A DNA stretch of 64,000 nt from Alitta virens. Its lineage: Eukaryota; Annelida; Polychaeta; Phyllodocida; Nereididae. Under the pieces are notes generated by a model. The model was not told where the DNA came from. It saw only the letters and a list, made by a program, of their open reading frames with translations, and did not search any database. The number at the start of each line of letters is the position of its first letter. The first letter of the stretch is position 1. The stretch lies in contig OW028582.1 of the NCBI GenBank assembly GCA_932294295.1, positions 36,475,704 to 36,539,703 of the forward strand, given 5' to 3'. Below are positions 57,201-64,000 of this stretch, piece by piece. Both the position numbers and the translations under genes were made by a program.

Positions 57201-58960
57201 GAGAGGAGGAGGAGGAGGAGGAGGAGAAGGAGGCGGAGGAGGAGGAGAAGAAGAGGAGAAGAGGAGGAGAAGGAGGAGGAGGAGAAGGGGGAGGAGAGGA
57301 GGGATGAGAAGGAGGAGGAGAGGAGGAGGAGGAGGAGGAGAAGGAGGAGGAGGAGAAGGAGGAGAAGGAGGAGGAGGAGAAGGAGGAGGAGGAGGAGGAA
57401 GAGGAGGAAGAGGAGGAGGAAGAGGAGGAAGAGGAGGAGGAGGAGGAGCCAAAAATTTTGTAATTCCGTTAGCATTTAATAAGTCACCTTCATTCTTGGA
57501 ATAAGAAAAAGTTTGCTTCAGCTGAACAAAAACAAAACTTGTCAAACTTGACATTTTTGAACGAATTTATATTGATTGGTGTAATAATAAAAGCCTCACC
57601 TTTTTTCATGTTTGTTGTGTCAAGCTTGAAGGTGATTCTCATGTCCAGATCATTTTTATCAAAAGGTCGGTCAAAGGTCAAATCGAAGTCGAAGGACTGA
57701 CCCCTCCTGACCACCAGCTGGGCCGGAAGTGTGGCCAGGTCTTTCTTCCGTTCCTTGGTGATCTCATAAGTGTCTGTTCTGATGAGAAATAAAGATGGAA
57801 AATTATGATTACTTTCAGATTGATTAACATATATTTACAGCATTCCTCAAGAATGTTCAACTTCAGCTATCCATGGCTAGAAACACTTAGCTGCAGCTAC
57901 AATAATAATTATATTAACAAGAATTTGATGTAATCAATCATTGTGGAGTTCCTTGGGATAGCTCCAGCTATAGCTTGGTTGGTTAAGTGGCAGGTAGTAG
58001 CTCGAGCTACCTGCATAAGTTACATGTGGATGTTGAATTAAGAAAAAAATTTAACAGCTTTATGCAAATAAACATCTACTCTACTCTACTCTACTCTACT
58101 CTACTCTACTCTACTCTACTCTACTCTACTCTACTCTACTCTACTCTACTCTTTTACTCTTCTCTTTTACTCTTCTCTTCTTTTCTCTACTCTACTCTAC
58201 TCTACACTACTCTACTCTTCTCTTCTACTCTTCTCTTTTACTCTTCTTTTCTCTACTCTACTCTACACTACTCTACTCTACACTACTCTACTTTTCTCTT
58301 CTACTCTTCTCTACTCTTCTCTTCTCTACTTTTCTCTACTTTTCTCTACTCTACTCTACCCTACCCTACTCCACTCTACTTTTCTCTACTCTACTCTTCT
58401 ACTCTAGCTTCTCTTCTTCTCTTCTATTCTACTCTACTCTAGCTTCTCTTCTACTCTTCTCTTCTCTTCTACTCTTCTACTCTAGCTTCTCTTCTACTCT
58501 TCTCTTCTACTCTACTCTAGCTTCTCTTCTACTCTTCTCTTCTCTTCTACTCTTCTACTCTAGCTTCTCTTCTACTCTTCTCTTCTCTTCTACTCTTCTA
58601 CTCTAGCTTCTCTTCTACTCTTCTCTTCTACTCTTCTCTACTCTTCTCTACTCTACTATCTCATTCTATCTCATTATATCTCATTCTAGCTCATTCTAGC
58701 TAGTGATTACTACATTGGCAGGCACAATGTTTGCCCAACATGCATTTGCCTAAATCAGCCTGTTGACGATGTGGTATAAAATCAGATACTTATTTTCAAT
58801 TACAAATAGACCCTCACTTTTTCGAAAGACTTCTCAGTCCTGAATTCATAACTTTGAAAAGTTTAAAAGTGGAAGTAATTGACATACTTGTGGAATTTTG
58901 TGTTTTTCTCAATTCTGAAATCCACCTTCTCCACTTTCATCTTTTGTTGCACCGCAGGGG
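46350..58960 (-). CDS. Transglutaminase (Ca-dependent protein cross-linking enzyme)
   Basis: Sixteen minus-strand exons: 58960-58888, 57778-57600, 56332-56232, 53979-53820, 53236-53118, 52853-52742, 52313-52139, 51700-51562, 51059-50956, 50607-50448, 49704-49625, 49407-49316, 47889-47691, 47221-47061, 46918-46782, 46491-46350. They total 2133 bp, about 711 aa, the usual size. The N-terminal beta-sandwich has LVVRRGQSF. The core holds the active Cys in YGQCWVFSG (52139-52313) and the catalytic His (FHVWNE) and Asp ([11 protein letters not shown]) in 50956-51059. [11 protein letters not shown] and FIFAEVNAD follow, then two C-terminal barrels. The enzyme joins Gln and Lys side chains (isopeptide bonds). 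The true start lies upstream. A candidate further exon ends at 62981 with a compatible phase. Introns are rich in repeats. Confidence 0.93.
48200..49020 (-). mobile_element. LINE reverse-transcriptase fragment in a transglutaminase intron
   Basis: Minus strand shows RT motifs [13 protein letters not shown] (near 48955-49000) and [10 protein letters not shown] (near 48850-48880), then KTVCILY. Frameshifts and stops break it. Only the palm region to the C-terminal end remains. Confidence 0.8.
49025..49090. repeat. GAGCTAGACT short tandem repeat
   Basis: About six copies of a 10-bp unit with two variant units. Confidence 0.85.
49947..50383. mobile_element. Harbinger-type MITE in a transglutaminase intron
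   Basis: Ends AGCCCATTGCACA and TGTGCAATGGGCT, flanked by TAA duplications (49944-49946 and 50384-50386), 437 bp. The inside is rich in inverted ATCACATRTGATGGCATC-like motifs. No coding capacity. Confidence 0.85.
50956..51059 (-). CDS. Transglutaminase exon with catalytic His and Asp
   Basis: Encodes [16 protein letters not shown] and [16 protein letters not shown]. His and Asp of the triad lie on this one exon. Donor GTAAAA at 50955. Confidence 0.93.
51300..51460 (-). mobile_element. tRNA-SINE fragment, inverted
   Basis: Inverted body and tail of the family at 23568 (CCTGTATTTCTGCACCTGATGG and AACAGCCATCCAACTTA). The tRNA head is reduced. Confidence 0.7.
52139..52313 (-). CDS. Transglutaminase exon with catalytic cysteine
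   Basis: Encodes [19 protein letters not shown] and the [10 protein letters not shown] active-site motif. Acceptor GACAG at 52314 and donor GTTAGT at 52138. Part of the gene at 46350-58960. Confidence 0.93.
52405..52705. repeat. ATCTT/AACTT pentanucleotide-based array
   Basis: Runs of TTATC then TTAAC(TT) units arranged as higher-order AACTTAACTTCTT blocks. Confidence 0.9.
54198..54250. repeat. GATT microsatellite
   Basis: About 13 GATT units, followed by an inverted fragment of the family 2 repeat (54265-54335) and ATTC-rich DNA. Confidence 0.9.
54791..55888. repeat. 122-bp satellite, nine copies
   Basis: Unit starts at 54791, 54913, 55035, 55157, 55279, 55401, 55523, 55645 and 55767. Copies are almost identical. 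The only change I see inside the array is CACGCAACC to CAGGCAACC in the sixth copy. Each unit has ACGCAACCATAAGTAATACC and TTTATCATGATATAAAC. It lies in a transglutaminase intron. Confidence 0.95.
56988..57448. repeat. GGA purine-only tract
   Basis: About 460 bp of GGA/GAA repeat with almost no pyrimidines on the plus strand, with GGGATGA breaks. Frames across it are low-complexity and not genes. Confidence 0.95.
58076..58700. repeat. TCTAC pentanucleotide array with higher-order repeats
   Basis: Starts as pure CTCTA repeats and changes into TCTTC/CTAGC blocks with longer period, ending in TCATTCTATC. Pyrimidine-rich on the plus strand. Confidence 0.95.
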
Positions 58961-59639
58961 CTGTAAACAAAAATTGAAAAAAATGTTTCAAAATATACAA
59001 AAACATAACAAAATATCTTACTAATATTAGTTATTATTACCCGCTTCAAATACATACAGTAAGTACATTGCTCTTCAATTTTTGAAAAATATAAGTTGTG
59101 ATTATATATATAGATTTTTATTGACAACAAAATATCAAATTGATACATGTGTCAGCATGACAAAATATTAAATGGCAAAAAAAAGATAATAGAAATACAT
59201 GGATCAACAGTTAAAATAATTAAATAAGTAGAGCTATATTATGACTAATACTAATCAACCTTACATAGTCTGTCTAAGGAATTCTGAAGCACCCGGAACT
59301 AAACAAATAATAGTTATAATACTGTTTAAAAAGCACCAACAAATAATTTTAGCACGACAATTCAGGTACAATAACAATACTAAACACTAAGCGTAAGATA
59401 TATATATATATATACATGATGTACTCATGACTGTTAAAAAATTTTTTTTACCAATATGAAGTGATATACAATATGAGATGGGAATATTGACATACAATAT
59501 GAAGTAACATACAATATGAAGTGACATACAATAGTAGATATTTACAAATATACAAATGTACAAAGTCATACACACATGGAAGCAGTTTCGTCAATGTGCC
59601 GCCAGCCGCTCACTTCCAGGAGACATTTAAATTACCATT

Positions 59640-61950
59640 ATATAAAACATTTATACTCTACTGTCTAATTTTAATGCTACCTGTAGGAATATACCAAGAG
59701 CAAAGTCAAGGTAAATGTTCTTAGTTGTTAATATTTGTAAGAATTGTTCAGTTGGATCCAAAATAATAAAGCCCTCGACGCATTTACAAGCAATTTGGAA
59801 TAAGTTTAGGCGGATATCATTCCATTTTTTACACCTCATTAAACAATGAAATTCATCTTCTACTTGGTTCACATTGCATTTTTCATCTGCAGGAACATAA
59901 GGATGTTTGTGTCTGCCAAATTCAATATTAAGGTTGTGTGAGCTTAGTCTAAAACATGCTATATTACATAGACAGATTTGGGTAGGGTATAATTCAGATA
60001 GGGCTCTATTCGAATATCATTCTTGAAGGTTTTGTATGTTCTGAGTTTTGGGTCTAGCGTACTATCATTAATCTCAGTGAGCATCTTAGTATGAGCCTTT
60101 TCGAACAAGGATAAAATGTGCTTGTTTAAGCTTGAATTGTCAGAATCTGTATCTAGAGTTTCTGTGACTTTATAAAGCCAGCAAGGAACACCTCTTTGAT
60201 GTAACTTAGTCTGAATGTCATAACAGCTACATAAGAGCAAGGGGCATGTATTTGACCTTAGCCTGCCTAGAAATGTTATTGCTGAAGCATGTTGTCTGAC
60301 TACCAGTGGAAATCGACCTGTATCAGCCAGAATGGCAAGTGCTGAAGTTTGAAACATGACACTGAGCAGCTTTTTAAGGAATCGAACTTGTATTTTCTCA
60401 AGAGCTTTAATTTGCTCCTCTGGGAACCATATTTCACTATTGTATTCAAGTAGTGGCAATATATGTGTGTCAAACATTTTGATACTCAATTTTGCTGGTA
60501 GATAGCCAACTGTAGACTTGTTTTTTCTTTAAGAGCATACATCGCTTTTTGTGCTTGGGTGGTCAAATGCTCATACATTACTTTGTGTATATATGTTGCT
60601 AGAATTACTAATTACATGGCCCAAATATTTGTATGAATTAACTATTTCTAATCTCTCATTTTTAATAATGAAATCATGATTATCTTGGGCTGTACATTTG
60701 CAGAAGATCAGCTCTTCTTAGAGTTAATTATTAACAATAAGCTTCAAGATCTTTTAATAGAGTCTGCATTCCATCAGCACTTTCCAAAATTAGGACAAGG
60801 TCATCAACATATAGTAGAATACTCCACAGGTCTGGTCTAGGTATTCGCACTTGTCTGATAAATACAGATAAAATAGCTTGGGACTGACCATCTCACCTTG
60901 GAGAACGCCATGGGTACTATCAATGTTTGTCCCTAATTCACCATGCCATCTAACTTTAGCTAGATATGTCGAACATACTTGGTATTATTTTTACAAGCTT
61001 TCCATCATAGCCTTTTTTTATCATTTTATGATACAGGAATGATCGGTTGACAAAGTCAAAAGTTTTGGAAAAGTCTATAAAAGTTATAAATAGGGTTTTA
61101 CGAATTGATTTATGTTAAGATATGATTGTGTCTAATGAATACATTATCACTAGTTCTGCAACCCTTACTAAAACCAAATTGATTGGGATCTACAATGTCT
61201 GTAGCTTCACTTTGGAAGAATAGTCTCTTATTTAAAATGGCTTCAAATATTTTACCCATACATGCCATTAGAGTCTGTTTGCGATAGTTATCAGGTTCAC
61301 TATAACTACATTTTTTATGCAGGGGTTGAATTATTCCCTCAGACCATTTGTTTGGGTAAACTCCCTTTTCCCAAATGTAGTTGAACAATACTGTAAGAGG
61401 CTGAAGTAAGTAGTCAGACAAATATTTGTAAAAATCATTACTAATTCTATCTATTCCAGGGGCCTTGCCCAGCTTAAGGCTTTTCAGTTCAGTCTGTACC
61501 TAACTTATTGTTATAGGGTGATCAGTCATGTACATTGTAGGTACTAAGATTAGTGGGACTGTTGTTAAAGTTTACCATGAACTCGTCTACATATTTGAGG
61601 AATTGCATATCAAATGTAGAAATATACTAACTAGGTGGGGCTTGCACACTTGCAAAGTATTTTTCAAAACAGTCAATAGATATATCACTGGCAATTGAGA
61701 AACTATTATTTTTATAATCTATCCCATTATTTCAAGTAGTCACATGGGTTATTCATATCCAATTCACAGAGCTCATTTCTAATTTTATTTTGAAAGGTTC
61801 TTTTCTTTCTTTGAGTTGTGGCTTTATATGAAGTTTTAAGTGAATGATATTGCAGGAGGTTATCTTGCACATTTAGGTCATGAGTTTTAACATAGTCATT
61901 TGTTAAGTGCTTGCTTTAGGTTTTTGCATTCGTCATCATAAATTTTTTGA
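59640..61950 (-). mobile_element. Degraded LINE (non-LTR retrotransposon)
   Basis: Minus strand. RT start region at 61421-61110 has WSEGIIQPLHKK, PDNYRKQTL and FEAILNKRL. YVDDLVLIL lies near 60800. The C-terminal domain (60489-59959) has LLEYNSEIWFPE and IQVRFLKKLL. A terminal Cys-rich part near 59850 has EDEFHCLMRCKKW. Frameshifts and stops separate the pieces, so it is inactive. Confidence 0.85.
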
Positions 61951-64000
61951 CTTCTGATATTTTTTGGGGCAGTTTTTAGTAATGATATAAAATGCAACAC
62001 CTAAGTAAAATTGATGGTTCCGTACATAGGCAAATGGGGTGAGTCTAGCCACTTTAGCTTAATGAGGCCCGGAGGCCAAATAGAAATTAAACTGAGGGTG
62101 TTTTCAGTTGACAAAAGAACACCCCAGACAGCTATGCAGTTAAAATGTTTTTGATGCCCCCTCCCCCTATAGTTCATTCAAATGAACCCTCTTGGACATA
62201 TTTTGAATTTTTGCTATTAAAAAACCCCTAACATACCATGGCCTAGTTGACCAATAGTTTGAAAGTAACGTATTATGAAATTTGATTTAATTGTGCACAT
62301 TTATATTAACCACTTTTTATGGGGAAATAATAAAAATACTTTATCCTAACTTCCTGTCTATGTTTACAAAATAAAATCTAAATCTTTAACACAACAAAAA
62401 CAAGTTGTTTACTACAGGATAATTTTACATAAACACCTGCATCTTTCATATATGATCAAAGTAGACCTTCTTACACGGCCTGGTGACTTCAATACCTAAT
62501 GTAAACAGTCTGAAGCACCAATATCAATCATGACTGGGTCATTGTAGCAGCCTGTTGTAGCACAGGCTTATATCATATAAATAGATGGCTGTGTTGTCAA
62601 TATATTACAGTAGTGTTCTATTCTAGTGCAAATCTTGTGAAAAGTGCCCTTTAAAAGATGTTTTATAACTAAATAAATCATATCATGAGTTTGTGTCAAT
62701 TAAGCTTTTAACATATCCTGTCCCATCAAAAAAAATGTTATATCGGATTTTTCATGTAATACACTGTAATTTGGATTAGACTACTCATTGATACTGCATT
62801 CAATAGTTGTTGCCCTGTGAGATAAACCATAGGCCTAAATATCACAATGCATAATCACATATTTCAGTTCGTTATATATAATAATTTACAACTAATCATT
62901 AAAATGCTTAATCACATATTTCAGTTTATTATCTTTTGTAATTTACAACTAATCTCATTAAATTAGCTAATACAACTTACCTGGCTGACCAATGTATAGT
63001 GGTGTAGCTATTACTACCGTGTCTTCGTAATCTTTATGCAAATATTTACACTTCAATAAAATGCTTGACCTGAGTGACTTTAATAGTTGCTATTTGTAAG
63101 CAACTTAGAGTAGTTTGGTCTGATTGTGCACAATAGCATGGTGTATTTCACTGATTTATGTGTTTGCTAGTATATATCATTACTACATAGTATACAATAA
63201 CTATAAAATTGTATATAAATTGCAACCAACCTTGTGTCAAAGTATGATGCATGATTGAACAATCAAAGTCTTCACAATGATCAATAAAACCCAAAATAAA
63301 CAGAGGTATAAACGTTCTGCTACTGGCTAGTAGCGCTCAGTAAATCCACAGCTGTTTTGGAAATATTCCACCCTAGGAGTAGCTATAGTTATACACATCA
63401 CCGGCCAAGCGTGAATTTGGATCCAGAGACCTAGTTTGGAACTTCACATTGTCAAATGCTTTCTTTCAGTGTAAAAAGGGTAATATTGTTAAGGTTTACT
63501 GTTTTGCTCGCTGGAGTATGTCACAAAATATTAAAGATTCTTGGAAAACATGTTTGTTCAATTTTTAATGGCATATTTATGAAGTTAAGGCAACTTATAA
63601 TGGAGAGAAGTCTTGAGATGTCTATTTTGCATAGTAAAATGAGTCGAGCATATACTACAGCATAAACATTTTGAGGTGGTCTTTATCAGCAGCCAAATGG
63701 AATCGGGGTGGTCAACCCTCGATAGCGGCAAGAACTTGCCTTAGAGATCTGCACTTTCCACATATATCTGTCTATCTGTCTAGCTGTCTGTCTACCTATC
63801 TATCTATCTATCTATCTATCTGTCCAGCCAGACAACAAAATCTATCTATCTATCTGTCCAGCCAGACAACAAAATCTATCTATCTATTTATCTATCAATC
63901 AATCTATCTATCTATCTGTCTATCTGTCTGTATGTCTGTATGTCTGTCTATCGATCTATCTGCCTACCTACCTACCTATCTACCTATCGATCTATCTATC
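61951..64000. other. Right-end non-coding DNA
   Basis: No credible gene apart from the candidate exon at 62981. CTAT/CTGT microsatellites fill 63764-64000, with a 40-bp duplicated TCCAGCCAGACAACAAAATC element inside. Confidence 0.6.
62981..63070 (-). CDS. Candidate upstream transglutaminase exon
   Basis: The minus strand shows an open stretch with KYLHKDYEDTVVIATP ending QP then a GTAAGT donor at 62980. Its end phase (1) fits the 58960 acceptor. No clear 3' splice site or start codon could be fixed on its other side. The intervening LINE makes a long intron plausible. Confidence 0.3.

Noticed and set aside
56880..57554. Long Pro/Ser/Leu-rich or Arg/Gly-rich frames across the GGA tract
   Set aside because: They are translations of a trinucleotide repeat in all frames, with no start context or splice support.
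57987..58442. 151-codon Ser/Thr/Leu/Tyr frame
   Set aside because: Direct translation of the TCTAC array.

Overview
The window is AT-rich animal genomic DNA, most likely from a marine invertebrate. Genes are split by introns with GT-AG borders, and there are many SINE, LINE, MITE and microsatellite repeats. The host genes seen are insect-type gustatory-receptor-like (GRL) 7TM genes and a transglutaminase. I cannot fix the species. A non-chordate deuterostome (for example a hemichordate) or a lophotrochozoan would fit.

The central object is a complete 18,398-bp Polinton/Maverick (adintovirus-like) element at 2037-20434. It has exact 59-bp terminal inverted repeats, a perfect 6-bp target duplication (AATGCT), and an empty allele of the same site at 37115-37120. 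Plus-strand genes from the left are: an unknown 238-aa protein, an unknown acidic protein, integrase with chromodomain, a penton-like minor capsid gene (interrupted), a small basic minor-virion-like gene (frameshifted), the major capsid protein, the packaging ATPase, two small basic proteins, a tandem PC4-domain gene with an intron, a small type II membrane protein, and a protein-primed DNA polymerase B built from four exons. On the minus strand at 11868-14132 lies a five-exon gene, all introns phase 0, for a signal-peptide/mucin-stalk/TM/cytoplasmic-tail glycoprotein. The glycoprotein and the tandem PC4 gene are not part of the standard Polinton set, and I recognise no adenain-type protease.

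The flanks are a segmental duplication. Block A (1-30535 without the Polinton) matches block B (35087-48805). Each block carries, on the minus strand, a GRL gene and 3' exons of the transglutaminase gene. Copy B GRL (38440-43390) is intact, 5 exons and 362 aa, ending in the TYhhhhhQF signature. Copy A is a pseudogene (first-exon deletion, nonsense codon). A third, diverged GRL (31503-34529) between the blocks has an in-frame stop and one exon I could not find. The Polinton and a SINE entered block A after the duplication, since B keeps both empty sites.

From 46350 to about 58960 the minus strand carries a transglutaminase of at least 16 exons (about 711 aa) with its Cys-His-Asp triad. Its introns hold a nine-copy 122-bp satellite, GGA and TCTAC arrays, and a Harbinger-type MITE. 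A degraded LINE lies at 59640-61950, and the right end is repeat-rich DNA without a clear gene.
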